From NCBI GenBank assembly GCA_025935735.1, contig JAICUS010000041.1, positions 1 through 18,946 of the forward strand: 18,946 nt of DNA. The letters run 5' to 3'. The notes under the pieces were generated by a model. It did no database searches, was not told the origin of the DNA, and saw only the letters and a program-made list of their open reading frames with translations. Origin of the DNA: Solirubrobacteraceae bacterium. GTDB taxonomy: Bacteria > Actinomycetota > Thermoleophilia > Solirubrobacterales > Solirubrobacteraceae. Both the position numbers and the translations under genes were made by a program. Positions 7,364 through 13,426 of this stretch are shown here, piece by piece; the stretch's first letter is position 1, and every line of letters starts with the position of its first letter.

Positions 7364-7891
7364 ATGGCCACGACCACAGATCACCCATCGACGCGCCACG
7401 GCCGCATGCCCTCGAGCGAGCCCGGCACCATGCGTGACACCCGCGCGGACTGGGGCGACCCCCGCTATCAGGCGTTCGCCCTGCTGCGACTCGCGTTCAT
7501 CGTGGCACCGATCGCCTTCGGTCTCGACAAGTTCTTCAACGTCATGGTCGAGTGGCCGACCTACCTCGCGCCCTGGATCAATGACATCGCACCCGGCTCC
7601 GGCCAGGACTTCATGTACCTCGTCGGCGCGATCGAGATCGTCGCCGGCGTCGCCGTCGCGGTCAAGCCCCGCTACGGCGCCTACCTCGTCGCCGCCTGGC
7701 TGGCGGGAATCGTGATCAACCTGTTGACCGCGTCCGGCTTCTACGACATCGCGCTGCGCGACTTCGGGCTGATGCTCGCCGCGCTCACGCTCGCCCGCCT
7801 CGCCTCCGTCTACGACCCCCCGGCGAAGGCGGCCGAGGCCGAGCGCACGCATGACCGTTCGCCTGGCCAGAAGGTCGTCGGCGTCCTCTGA
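7364..7891 (+). CDS. DoxX-like four-helix membrane protein
   Basis: The 175-residue protein has a hydrophilic N-terminus (1-34) followed by four hydrophobic segments: YQAFALLRLAFIVAPIAFGL with the following DKFF, FMYLVGAIEIVAGVAVAV, YGAYLVAAWLAGIVINLL and FGLMLAALTLARLA. The pattern, including GLDKFFN after helix 1 and EIVAGV in helix 2, resembles DoxX/DoxD-type quinone-linked or uncharacterised inner-membrane proteins. The ATG at 7364 is preceded by ACGGAG (7351-7356) and an A/G-rich stretch, and the upstream 74 bases are unusually AT-rich, so it may have its own promoter. It follows the NfeD-slipin pair on the same strand and could be a cargo or partner of that microdomain (inference). Confidence 0.7.
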   Translation: MATTTDHPSTRHGRMPSSEPGTMRDTRADWGDPRYQAFALLRLAFIVAPIAFGLDKFFNVMVEWPTYLAPWINDIAPGSGQDFMYLVGAIEIVAGVAVAVKPRYGAYLVAAWLAGIVINLLTASGFYDIALRDFGLMLAALTLARLASVYDPPAKAAEAERTHDRSPGQKVVGVL

Positions 7892-7924
7892 CCGGCACCC
7901 GCTGACCCGGATCGATCGTCTCGC

Positions 7925-8635
7925 CTACTCGGCGGCGCCCAGTCGCTCCAGCGCGCGCGGGAACAGCACGTTGTTCTCCTCGTGGACGTGCTGATGGAGG
8001 CCGAGCTCGAACGCGTGGAGCGACTGCAGGAGCCTGCGGTGTGTTCCGCACAGCGCAGGCTCGAGGTCGTAGCCGCCGCAGAGCTCGCGCAGCGCGGAGA
8101 GGGCGTCGCCGGTGATCGCGTGGTCGTCCTCCAGCAGCGCGATCACGCCGGCGTCGAACCCCGACGCGTCGCCGCGCTGCTCCAGTGCGCGGCAGGCGGG
8201 AAACAGCGTGTGCTCCTCCAGGCGCATGTGGATCTCGAGCTCGCCGCGCATGGTGGCGAACAGCCGCTGGAGGTCGGCGAGCTCGGGGTGGCGCTTGCCG
8301 TGCACGCGCACGACCGTGCCGAGCAGCCCGTCGATCCGCGGCAGCTCGGCGCGCAGCGGGTCATGGTGGCGGACGACGATGTGCTCGCACAGCTCGGCCA
8401 TCGAGCAGTGCGCCACGTCGTGCGGCGGCAGATCGTGCGTGCCCGGCTCGTCGCGCAGCGTGTCGAGCAGGACGGTGACCGTCCGCGCGTCCAGGCCGCG
8501 CTGCGCGCAGGCGTCCTCGAGGCTGCGGCGCCCGTCGCAGCAGTAGTCCAGGCCGAGGCGCTCGAACAGCGCGGCGGCGGCGGGCCGGTCGAGGACCAGG
8601 TCGCCGAGGGTGGCGGCGGGGTCGGTGACGCTCAC
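7925..8635 (-). CDS. iron-sulfur cluster repair di-iron protein (ScdA/YtfE/RIC family)
   Basis: The 236-residue protein has both RIC domains. The N-terminal ScdA_N part (about 1-65) contains LGLDYCCDGRRSLEDAC with the paired Cys32-Cys33. The C-terminal hemerythrin-like domain (about 75-230) has di-iron ligands at His90/His91, HPEL (116), EIHMRLEEHTLFP (134-146), DDHAITGDALSALR (170-183), THRRL and a final HQHVHEENNVLFPRALE. The family repairs Fe-S clusters after nitric-oxide or oxidative damage in the cytosol. The start is GTG 8635, with AGAAAGG on the coding strand (complement of about 8643-8649) seven bases before it. It lies 22 bases downstream of the DUF2249 gene, probably in one transcript. 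Confidence 0.93.
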   Translation of the reverse strand: MSVTDPAATLGDLVLDRPAAAALFERLGLDYCCDGRRSLEDACAQRGLDARTVTVLLDTLRDEPGTHDLPPHDVAHCSMAELCEHIVVRHHDPLRAELPRIDGLLGTVVRVHGKRHPELADLQRLFATMRGELEIHMRLEEHTLFPACRALEQRGDASGFDAGVIALLEDDHAITGDALSALRELCGGYDLEPALCGTHRRLLQSLHAFELGLHQHVHEENNVLFPRALERLGAAE

Positions 8636-8657
8636 GGGACTGCCTTTCTGCCGGGGG

Positions 8658-9137
8658 TCAGTTCGTGCGGCCGATCCGCACGCGCCAGGCCTCCGGGCCC
8701 TGCTCGAGGTACTGCCAGCTGAAGCGGCCGGTCTGCTCGGCCTCGAGCTGGTAGTAGAGCGGCTTGGGATCGTGGTCGTTGACGAGCTGGAACGCGGTGC
8801 CGGCGGGCAGCGCGGCGAACGTGTCGAAGATCAGCTCGTGGCGGCGGGCGGGCGGCTGGGAGCGGACGTCGAGGATCGTGTCGGGCATGGGGGGCTCCTG
8901 GCTGGTCGGGGTCGGAAGGTCGGACATCCGGGTCAGGCGGTGCATGGCCGCGTTGAGCCGCTGGGCGGCGTCCGGGCTCCGCCGGCGCACCGCGGCGTAG
9001 CCGGCGGCCGTGAGGCGCAGCGCCTCGGTCGGCCGCCCGGCGCGGCCCAGCGCCAGTGCGGTGCGGGCGAGCGCGGCGGCGAGCTCGTCGCAGTCGCTCC
9101 GGCCTTGGGGTTCGCTGACCGTCTGCCGATTTTTCAC
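8658..9137 (-). CDS. DUF2249 domain protein with helical N-terminal extension (possible dual start)
   Basis: From GTG 9137 the product is 159 residues. The C-terminal half (about 85-159) is a complete DUF2249 domain: ILDVRSQPPARRHELIF, LVNDHDPKPLYYQLEAE and FSWQYLEQGPEAWRVRI. DUF2249 proteins are small TusA-like folds often found beside hemerythrin and denitrification genes; their chemistry is unsettled. The N-terminal half (about 15-72) is an Ala/Leu/Arg helix pair (LARTALALGRAGRPTEALRL and AAVRRRSPDAAQRLNAAMHR). An internal ATG at 8888 (Met84) has an ideal ribosome site, AGGAG (complement of 8895-8899) six bases upstream, and would give a stand-alone 76-residue DUF2249 protein of normal family length. 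So this may be a fusion, a two-product gene, or two genes sharing one frame. Confidence 0.75.
   Translation of the reverse strand: MKNRQTVSEPQGRSDCDELAAALARTALALGRAGRPTEALRLTAAGYAAVRRRSPDAAQRLNAAMHRLTRMSDLPTPTSQEPPMPDTILDVRSQPPARRHELIFDTFAALPAGTAFQLVNDHDPKPLYYQLEAEQTGRFSWQYLEQGPEAWRVRIGRTN
8895..8899 (-). promoter_or_regulatory. internal ribosome binding site within the DUF2249 frame
   Basis: The coding strand reads AGGAG, then six bases (all C), then ATG at 8888. It lies within the coding sequence of the longer product and places a canonical start exactly at the DUF2249 domain boundary. Confidence 0.5.
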
Positions 9138-9160
9138 AGCTATCGTGTATAAACTAGCGC
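9131..9160. promoter_or_regulatory. AT-rich divergent promoter patch
   Basis: This is one of the few AT-rich runs in the window. On the plus strand TATAAACT (9148-9155) lies 5-7 bases before ATG 9161, consistent with a -10 and leaderless transcript. On the minus strand TACACG (complement of 9144-9149) lies six bases before GTG 9137. The two -10 candidates overlap, so the two directions probably compete. A weak inverted repeat GCTA-N12-TAGC (9139-9158) frames them. No good -35 is visible on either strand, which would fit dependence on an activator, but that is inference. Confidence 0.4.
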
Positions 9161-9190
9161 ATGGCGATCAGCGACGCCGCGAGCCCGTGA
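9161..9190 (+). CDS. possible 9-residue upstream ORF overlapping the DUF59 start
   Basis: ATG 9161 opens MAISDAASP and stops at TGA 9188-9190, overlapping the GTG start of the DUF59 gene (GTGA, 9187-9190). It has no ribosome site but lies 5-7 bases after a -10-like TATAAACT, so it could be the first codon of a leaderless transcript. The downstream GTG also has no clear ribosome site, so termination-coupled restart on this mini-ORF is a plausible way to start it. An alternative is that the real gene starts at 9161 and the sequence holds a small indel. Confidence 0.3.
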   Translation: MAISDAASP

Positions 9191-9582
9191 GGAACCTTCA
9201 GCCCCAGGACCCGAGCCCGACGGAGGCCGCCGCCTCCGCGGCCGGTGCGCGCGCGCCGTCGGGGCTCGACCTCCTTCTCGACGAGCCCACGCCGGAGCTG
9301 GTGCGGGAGCTGCTGCGCGAGGTCATCGACCCCGAGCTGGGCCTGGACATCGTCGAGCTCGGACTGCTGCGGGCGGTGGAGGTCGCCGACGGGACCGCGC
9401 GCGTGCGCTTCACCGTGACCACGCCGGCCTGTCCGCTGTCGAGCTACATCGAGGACGAGATCCGGGCCTGCCTGTGGCAGCTGCCCGGGCTGGGCGACGT
9501 GGAGGTGGAGTGCGAGTACGCGCCGGCCTGGTCCCCGGAGGACATGAGCGAGGCCGCGAAGATCGCGCTGGGCTTCGCGTGA
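9187..9582 (+). CDS. DUF59/MIP18-family iron-sulfur cluster assembly factor
   Basis: The 131-residue cytosolic protein has a hydrophilic ~30-residue N-terminus, then the MIP18/PaaD-like domain: REVIDPELGLDIVELGLLRA (44-63), VRFTVTTPACPLSSYIEDEI (73-92) with the conserved Cys82 of the TPACP motif, VEVECEYAPAWSPEDMSEAA (105-124) and a short tail. These factors act in Fe-S cluster maturation or transfer. GTG 9187 is chosen because it gives a family-like length and a 4-base overlap with the tiny upstream ORF; GTG 9145 is in frame but lies in the -10 region. The stop overlaps the next gene as GTGA. Placement opposite RIC supports a role in Fe-S repair. Confidence 0.85.
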   Translation: MRNLQPQDPSPTEAAASAAGARAPSGLDLLLDEPTPELVRELLREVIDPELGLDIVELGLLRAVEVADGTARVRFTVTTPACPLSSYIEDEIRACLWQLPGLGDVEVECEYAPAWSPEDMSEAAKIALGFA

Positions 9583-10712
9583 CGGCGGTGCGCGCGTCGC
9601 GCGGCGGCCGTGCCCCGGCCGCACCGTCCTCGCGGCTGGTGCGGCGGCTGCCGCTGCTGGCGGCGGCGCTCGTGGCGCTGATCGCCGGGCTGTGGGCCGG
9701 GCTGCTGCGGCTCGGCTTCGACCTGCCGCCGCTGCGGCCGGCCCTGGCGGCCGAGCACGGGCCGCTGCTGGTGCTCGGCTTCCTCGGCACCCAGATCGGC
9801 CTGGAGCGCGCCGTGGCGCTGCGCCGTGGCTGGCCGTACGCCGCCCCCGCCGCGGCGGCCGCCGGCGCGCTCTGGCTGATCGCCGGGCTGCCCGCCGGCG
9901 CGGGCCGCGCGCTGCTCGCCGCCGGCGGCGCGGTGCTGGTGGCGGTGTTCGTCACCGTCCACCGGCTGCAGCCGAGCCGGCACAACGCGGTCATGGGCCT
10001 GGGCGCGCTGGCCTGGCTGATCGGCGCGCTCGCCTGGCTGGCGGGAGCCGATGTCGTGCACGTGGTGCCGTGGCTCGCGGCCTTCCTGGTGCTGACCATC
10101 GTCGGCGAGCGGCTGGAGCTCTCGCGGATGCGCCGCCCGTCCGCGCGCGCGGTGCGCCTGCTGCTCGCGGCCGTCGGGATGTTCCTGGCCGGCGTGGCGC
10201 TCAGCGCCGGCCCTGAGGCGCTCGGCGTGCGGCTGGCCGGCGCCGGGCTGCTCGCCCAGGCCGCCTGGCTGGCCCGCTATGACGTCGCCCGGCGCACGAT
10301 CCGCACGCCCGGCGCCACCCGCTACATGGCCGCCGCCCTGATCGCCGGCTACGTCTGGCTCGCGGTCGCCGGCGGCGTGTGGCTGGCGAGCGGGTCGCTG
10401 AGCGGCGGCGGCTTCGGCTACGACGCGATGGTCCACGCCATCTTCCTCGGGTTCGTCTTCTCGATGGTCTTCGCGCACGCCCCGGTGATCGTGCCGGCCG
10501 TGCTGGGCGTCGCGCTGCCCTATCGGCGGGCGTTCTACGCGCCGCTGGTCCTGCTGCACGCCGGGCTGACGGTGCGCGTGCTCGGCGACGCCGCGGGCGA
10601 CGTGACGGCCTGGCGCTGGGGCGGCGCGCTCAACGAGCTGGCGATCGTCGCCTTCCTCGTGCTCGCCGCGCACTCCGTCGTGCGGGCGCGGCAAGGGCGG
10701 CGCGTGCGATGA
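9579..10712 (+). CDS. NnrS-like polytopic membrane protein
   Basis: The 377-residue protein is about twelve hydrophobic segments with short loops. Histidines recur at helix starts: AEHGPLLVLGFLGTQIGLER (58-77), His128, His161 and YDAMVHAIFLGFVFSMVFAH (281-300), followed by APVIVPAVLG. His-bearing helices with HAxxLGF patterns recall NnrS, a haem- and copper-associated membrane protein of nitric-oxide tolerance, and the neighbours (RIC, DUF2249, DUF59) fit. The match is partial, so the family name is tentative; a quinol-oxidase-like or transport role is possible. The start is GTG 9579, overlapping the DUF59 stop (GTGA). The end overlaps the next gene as ATGA. Confidence 0.6.
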   Translation: MTAVRASRGGRAPAAPSSRLVRRLPLLAAALVALIAGLWAGLLRLGFDLPPLRPALAAEHGPLLVLGFLGTQIGLERAVALRRGWPYAAPAAAAAGALWLIAGLPAGAGRALLAAGGAVLVAVFVTVHRLQPSRHNAVMGLGALAWLIGALAWLAGADVVHVVPWLAAFLVLTIVGERLELSRMRRPSARAVRLLLAAVGMFLAGVALSAGPEALGVRLAGAGLLAQAAWLARYDVARRTIRTPGATRYMAAALIAGYVWLAVAGGVWLASGSLSGGGFGYDAMVHAIFLGFVFSMVFAHAPVIVPAVLGVALPYRRAFYAPLVLLHAGLTVRVLGDAAGDVTAWRWGGALNELAIVAFLVLAAHSVVRARQGRRVR

Positions 10713-11164
10713 GCGCGGTGCTGGTGTTCGTGGCGCTGCTCGCGGCGTGCGTGTGGGTGGGCGGCTTCGTCGCCATCGCCGTCGCGGCCCGCGTCGCGCG
10801 CCGGGAGCTCGCGCCCGGCGCCCAGGTCGCCTTCTTCCGCGGGCTGGGGCGCAGCTACGGCGTCGTGGGCGGCGTCGCGCTCGCGGTCGCGCTCGGCTGC
10901 GGCGCCGCGCTGCTCGCCGGCCACGGCTGGGACGGCACCGCGCTGGCCGCCGTAGTCGTCGCCGTGGCGCTGGTGGCGGTCACGGTCGCCGGCGTGACGC
11001 AGGCGCGGGGGATGACGCGGTTGCGCCGCCGCGCGCTGGACGCCGGCGACGCGGCGCTGGCGGCACGGGTGCGAGCGGGCGCCGCGCGGGCCAACGTGCT
11101 GCGCGCGGCGATCGGGGCGCTCAGCCTGGTGCTCCTGGCGCTGGCCGCCGTGATGGCCACCTGA
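10709..11164 (+). CDS. small four-helix membrane protein of the Fe-S/NO stress operon
   Basis: The 151-residue protein has four hydrophobic segments (about 3-25, 50-70, 78-98 and 130-150) with a basic cytosolic loop TRLRRRALDAGDAALAARVR (103-122). No cysteine pair or metal motif is obvious, although His72 and Trp16/Trp74 lie near membrane ends. It resembles CopD/DUF4149-like small membrane proteins but I cannot assign a family. It is coupled to the NnrS-like gene by an ATGA overlap, so the two products probably work together, perhaps as a membrane complex (inference). A stem-loop follows three bases after its stop. Confidence 0.65.
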   Translation: MSAVLVFVALLAACVWVGGFVAIAVAARVARRELAPGAQVAFFRGLGRSYGVVGGVALAVALGCGAALLAGHGWDGTALAAVVVAVALVAVTVAGVTQARGMTRLRRRALDAGDAALAARVRAGAARANVLRAAIGALSLVLLALAAVMAT

Positions 11165-11166
11165 CC

Positions 11167-11189
11167 CTTCCCGCGATCAATCGCGGAAG
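11167..11189 (+). terminator. stem-loop after the NnrS-like operon
   Basis: CTTCCCGCGA and TCGCGGAAG pair over nine base pairs with one bulged C around a TCAA loop, three bases after the operon's last stop. There is no T run after it, so it may be a weak or factor-assisted terminator or an mRNA 3'-end stabiliser. On the minus strand it also covers the end of the small ORF at 11177-11332. Confidence 0.4.
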
Positions 11190-11332
11190 CTGCGGTCGCC
11201 GACTCCGACGGCGCGCAGCGCGGCCGGCCCCGCCACGACGCGCACCGGCGGCGGGGTGGGGGAGTCGAGCCAGCGCTCGACGCGGGCGGCGCCGCGGCTG
11301 TGGCGCGCCCGGCGGGGTGACGCGAACCACAC
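11177..11332 (-). CDS. possible 51-residue protein or gene remnant in the intergenic gap
   Basis: This minus-strand frame begins at GTG 11332 (MWFASPRRARHSRGAARVER at its start) and ends with TGA at 11177-11179 after VGVGDRSFRD. Counting codons, 48 of 51 third positions are G or C, with GC3 above GC1 above GC2, the pattern of real genes here. The residue mix (Trp, Phe, Val, Asp, Glu) is more protein-like than usual shadow frames. No ribosome site is evident, the frame stays open further upstream opposite the next genes, and I recognise no family. It could be a short protein, the surviving C-terminus of a lost gene, or chance. Confidence 0.25.
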   Translation of the reverse strand: MWFASPRRARHSRGAARVERWLDSPTPPPVRVVAGPAALRAVGVGDRSFRD

Positions 11333-11341
11333 CCGCGGGCG

Positions 11342-11370
11342 ATGACCGGGCGCCGGCGCGACCGTAGCCT
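11342..11370 (+). promoter_or_regulatory. candidate promoter of the SpeD-like gene
   Basis: ATGACC (11342-11347) and TAGCCT (11365-11370) are 17 bases apart, a reasonable -35/-10 pair. Transcription would start near 11377, leaving a leader of about 30 bases that contains the ribosome site AAGGAGG (11396-11402). Confidence 0.4.
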
Positions 11371-11407
11371 GGCGCGTCCTGGACTGTTGTCCCCCAAGGA
11401 GGCAGGC

Positions 11408-11791
11408 GTGCCGCACGCCCTCGTGCGCTTGGAAACCGAACGTCCCGACACGCCGTGGCGCATGCTCGCGGCCATCGACCTGCACGCGTGCCGGCGCGCC
11501 GCGCTGGCCGACCCGGAGAGCGTCCGGGCGTTCGTGCGGGCGCTGGTGGGCGCGCTCGGGTTGACCGCCCGGGGTCCGCTGCGGCTGGAGCGCTTCGCGG
11601 ACGCCGAGCTCGAGGGCTGGACGGCGATGCAGCTGCTCGAGAAGGGCGCGATCACCGTCCAGGCCGGCAAGGTCGGGGCGCTGCGGTTCGCCGACGTGTT
11701 CGCCGTCCGGCCGTTCGACGGGAAGGTCGCGGCCGCGGTGGCCGGCGAGCACTTCGGCGGCACGCCGTCGGTGCGCGTGCTGCGGCGCTGA
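11408..11791 (+). CDS. S-adenosylmethionine decarboxylase (SpeD)-fold protein lacking catalytic residues
   Basis: The 127-residue protein aligns along the class 1 prokaryotic AdoMet decarboxylase pattern: AIDLHACRRAALADPESVRA (22-41) for the usual DLxGCDP..L.D.E, an FxRALV helix, LRLERFADAELEGWTAMQLL (58-77), EKGAITVQAGKV (78-89), FADVFAVRPFD (94-104) and AGEHFGGTPSVRVLRR. In active enzymes the middle segment reads like ETSSITVH and the later one DIFSCKxFD; the Ser becomes the pyruvoyl group after self-cleavage. Here the Ser site is Gly80, the His site Gln85 and the Cys site Val100. So self-processing and decarboxylation are not expected. The start is GTG 11408 with AAGGAGG five bases upstream; an in-frame upstream extension lacks such a site. 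Role unknown: binding, regulation or new chemistry. Confidence 0.7.
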   Translation: MPHALVRLETERPDTPWRMLAAIDLHACRRAALADPESVRAFVRALVGALGLTARGPLRLERFADAELEGWTAMQLLEKGAITVQAGKVGALRFADVFAVRPFDGKVAAAVAGEHFGGTPSVRVLRR

Positions 11792-11803
11792 GCTCGCACC
11801 GGC

Positions 11804-11809
11804 TACGGT
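11804..11809 (+). promoter_or_regulatory. -10 box for a leaderless methyltransferase transcript
   Basis: TACGGT ends six bases before GTG 11816, the spacing expected when transcription begins at the start codon. No ribosome site precedes the GTG and no clear -35 is visible. Confidence 0.35.
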
Positions 11810-11815
11810 CTGCGG

Positions 11816-12454
11816 GTGCCCGAGTCCGCGGTGAACAACCCCCTCTTCGCGCGCCTGTTCGACCGCTGCTTCGGCAGGGACAAGGGGCGCGGCGAGGACG
11901 CGCTGCGGCGCGAGCTGCTCTCCGGGCTGTCGGGCCGCGTGGTCGAGGTCGGCCCCGGGAACGGGATCAACTTCGAGCACTATCCGGCGACGGTGCAGGA
12001 GCTCGTGGCGGTCGAGCCCGAGCCGTACCTGCGCGGGCGCGCCGAGGAGACGGCGCGGTCGGTGGGGCTGGCCGTGCGCGTGGTCGACGGCACGGCCGCG
12101 GCGCTGCCGCTGGAGGACGCAGCGGCCGATGCGCTGGTGGTCGCCGGCGTGCTGTGCTCGGTGGCCGATCCGCAGGCGGCGCTGGCCGAGTTCCGCCGCG
12201 TGCTGCGGCCCGGCGGCGAGCTGCGCTTCTACGAGCACGTGCGCTCGCGCCGGCCCGGCTTCGCGCGCTACCAGGACGCCGTGGCGCTGGTGTGGCCGCG
12301 GGCGATGGGCGGCTGCATGCCCAACCGGGACACGCTCGCGGCGCTCGAGCGCGGCGGCTTCCGGATCGAGCGCTGCCGCGGCTTCGGGTTCCCGCCGGAC
12401 GCCCGCGGCTACCCGGTCGCCCCTCGCATCCTCGGCGTCGCACGCGCCGGCTGA
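11816..12454 (+). CDS. class I SAM-dependent methyltransferase
   Basis: The 212-residue cytosolic protein has the Rossmann methyltransferase motifs in order: RVVEVGPGNGINFEHY (41-56, motif I), VAVEPEPYLRGRAEE (64-78, ribose-binding acidic residue), VVDGTAAALPLEDAAADALV (89-108), GVLCSVADPQAALAEFRRVL (111-130) and RPGGELRFYEHVRSRRPG (131-148). The pattern, with EHVRS after motif IV and GGCMPNRDT, resembles the methyltransferase type 11 / METTL7-like group; the substrate is unknown. The start is GTG 11816, probably leaderless. It lies 24 bases after the SpeD-like gene on the same strand. Its stop is four bases from the stop of the convergent LysR gene. If the SpeD-like protein binds SAM, the two may be linked, but that is speculation. 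Confidence 0.88.
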   Translation: MPESAVNNPLFARLFDRCFGRDKGRGEDALRRELLSGLSGRVVEVGPGNGINFEHYPATVQELVAVEPEPYLRGRAEETARSVGLAVRVVDGTAAALPLEDAAADALVVAGVLCSVADPQAALAEFRRVLRPGGELRFYEHVRSRRPGFARYQDAVALVWPRAMGGCMPNRDTLAALERGGFRIERCRGFGFPPDARGYPVAPRILGVARAG

Positions 12455-12458
12455 CCCC

Positions 12459-13343
12459 TCACGCCGCCGCCACCAGCAGGTCCGTCACCAGGCGCAGCGG
12501 CGGCCAGCTCTCGCGGCCGGGCCGCGTCACCGCGTAGGCGCGCAGCGTGGCCTCCGGGTGGCGGAGCGGGATGCGGCCCACGCCCTCCGGCAGCCGGGTG
12601 TCCGCGGGGAGCAGCGCGACGCCGAGCCCGGCGAGGATGAGGTCCTGCACGAGCTCGATGGCGTCCACGCGGTGCGCGATCCGGGGCTCGAAGCCCGCGA
12701 GCGAGGCGATCGTCTGGACGACCCGCTCGTCGGCGACGTTGCGCGAGTTGACGATCCAGTCGGCGCCGGCGAAGCGGCGGAAGACCGCGGGCGCGTCGCC
12801 CTCCACGGTCTCGCTCCCGGCGGGCACCCCGAGCTGCCAGGTGGCCGTCCACAGCGGCGTGACGCGCAGCGCCGGGTCGAACGCGATCGGCGCGAGCGAG
12901 TAGTCGTAGACCATCGCGAGGTCGACCGCGTCCTGGGCGAGGAGCGCGAACGCCTCGGCGGGCTCGTGCTCGAGGATCCGCAGGTGGACCGCGGGGTGCT
13001 CGGCGGAGAGCCGGGCGAGGACCGGGACCAGCGAGCGGCGGACCGCGGACGCGAACCCCGCGACGCGCACCGTCCCGATGGGCTCGCCGCTCGGGTCGAG
13101 GTCCGCCCGGGCGGCCTCCAGGGCGGCGAGGATCGTCACGGCGTGAGCGGCCAGGCGGCGGCCCGCGGGCGTCAGCCGGACGCTGCGGCCCTCGGGCTCG
13201 ATCAGCGTCGCGCCCGCTTCGCGGGTGAGGACGGCGAGCTGCTGGGACACGGTCGACGTCGTGTAGCCGAGCGCGTCGGCCACGGCGCGCATCGAGCCGC
13301 GGCGCGACAGCTCGAGCAACAGCCGCAAGCGGTTCGGATCCAC
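12459..13343 (-). CDS. LysR-family transcriptional regulator
   Basis: The 294-residue regulator has the LysR N-terminal winged helix-turn-helix: RLRLLLELSRRGSMRAVADA (5-24), then LGYTTSTVSQQLAVLTREAG (25-44), the wing EPEGRSVRLTPAGRRL and a linker helix. The effector-binding domain (about 88-290) follows with VRVAGFASAVRRSLVPVLAR and DLAMVYDYSLAP. I chose GTG 13343 (MDPNRL...) over ATG 13364, which would add MFSNNHG. A clear -35/-10 pair ends six bases before this GTG, and the length matches the family. It is divergent from the EamA exporter and probably controls it and itself through the repeats between them. The ligand is likely a substrate of the exporter, such as an amino acid (inference). 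Confidence 0.9.
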   Translation of the reverse strand: MDPNRLRLLLELSRRGSMRAVADALGYTTSTVSQQLAVLTREAGATLIEPEGRSVRLTPAGRRLAAHAVTILAALEAARADLDPSGEPIGTVRVAGFASAVRRSLVPVLARLSAEHPAVHLRILEHEPAEAFALLAQDAVDLAMVYDYSLAPIAFDPALRVTPLWTATWQLGVPAGSETVEGDAPAVFRRFAGADWIVNSRNVADERVVQTIASLAGFEPRIAHRVDAIELVQDLILAGLGVALLPADTRLPEGVGRIPLRHPEATLRAYAVTRPGRESWPPLRLVTDLLVAAA

Positions 13344-13349
13344 CCCATG

Positions 13350-13379
13350 ATTGTTCGAGAACATCGAACGGTATGTCAA
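13350..13379 (-). promoter_or_regulatory. lysR promoter, leaderless
   Basis: On the minus strand TTGACA (complement of 13374-13379), an 18-base spacer and AACAAT (complement of 13350-13355) end six bases before GTG 13343. The -35 is a perfect consensus and the geometry implies transcription starting at the GTG. Confidence 0.55.
13353..13369. promoter_or_regulatory. LysR operator, inverted repeat GTTCGA-N5-TCGAAC
   Basis: Two perfect six-base arms flank GAACA, and the site contains the T-N11-A core of LysR operators (T13355 to A13367). It overlaps the -10 and spacer of the lysR promoter, as expected for autorepression. Confidence 0.55.
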
Positions 13380-13403
13380 GCAACTCGGCGTTGATCGAAC
13401 GGT
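13363..13403. repeat. direct repeat ATCGAACGGT, two copies 31 bases apart
   Basis: Copy one is 13363-13372, sharing a half-site with the inverted repeat. Copy two is 13394-13403, overlapping the -35 of the eamA promoter. The 31-base phase is about three helical turns, so a LysR tetramer could bind both on one face of the DNA. Confidence 0.55.
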
Positions 13404-13419
13404 CGGGCTGCGGTTCACT
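13391..13419 (+). promoter_or_regulatory. eamA promoter, probably leaderless
   Basis: TTGATC (13391-13396), a 17-base spacer and TTCACT (13414-13419) end seven bases before ATG 13427. The -35 is overlapped by the second copy of the LysR repeat. The -10 is poor, fitting a promoter that needs activation. Confidence 0.45.
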
Positions 13420-13426
13420 GGCGCCC

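Noticed and set aside
8185..8478. Plus-strand frames opposite the RIC gene
   Set aside because: Low-complexity Arg/Ala translations antisense to a firmly identified gene.
9010..9186. N-terminal extension of the DUF59 frame upstream of 9187
   Set aside because: It runs through the divergent promoter and opposite the DUF2249 gene, and would give a Ser/Ala/Arg-rich extension foreign to the family.
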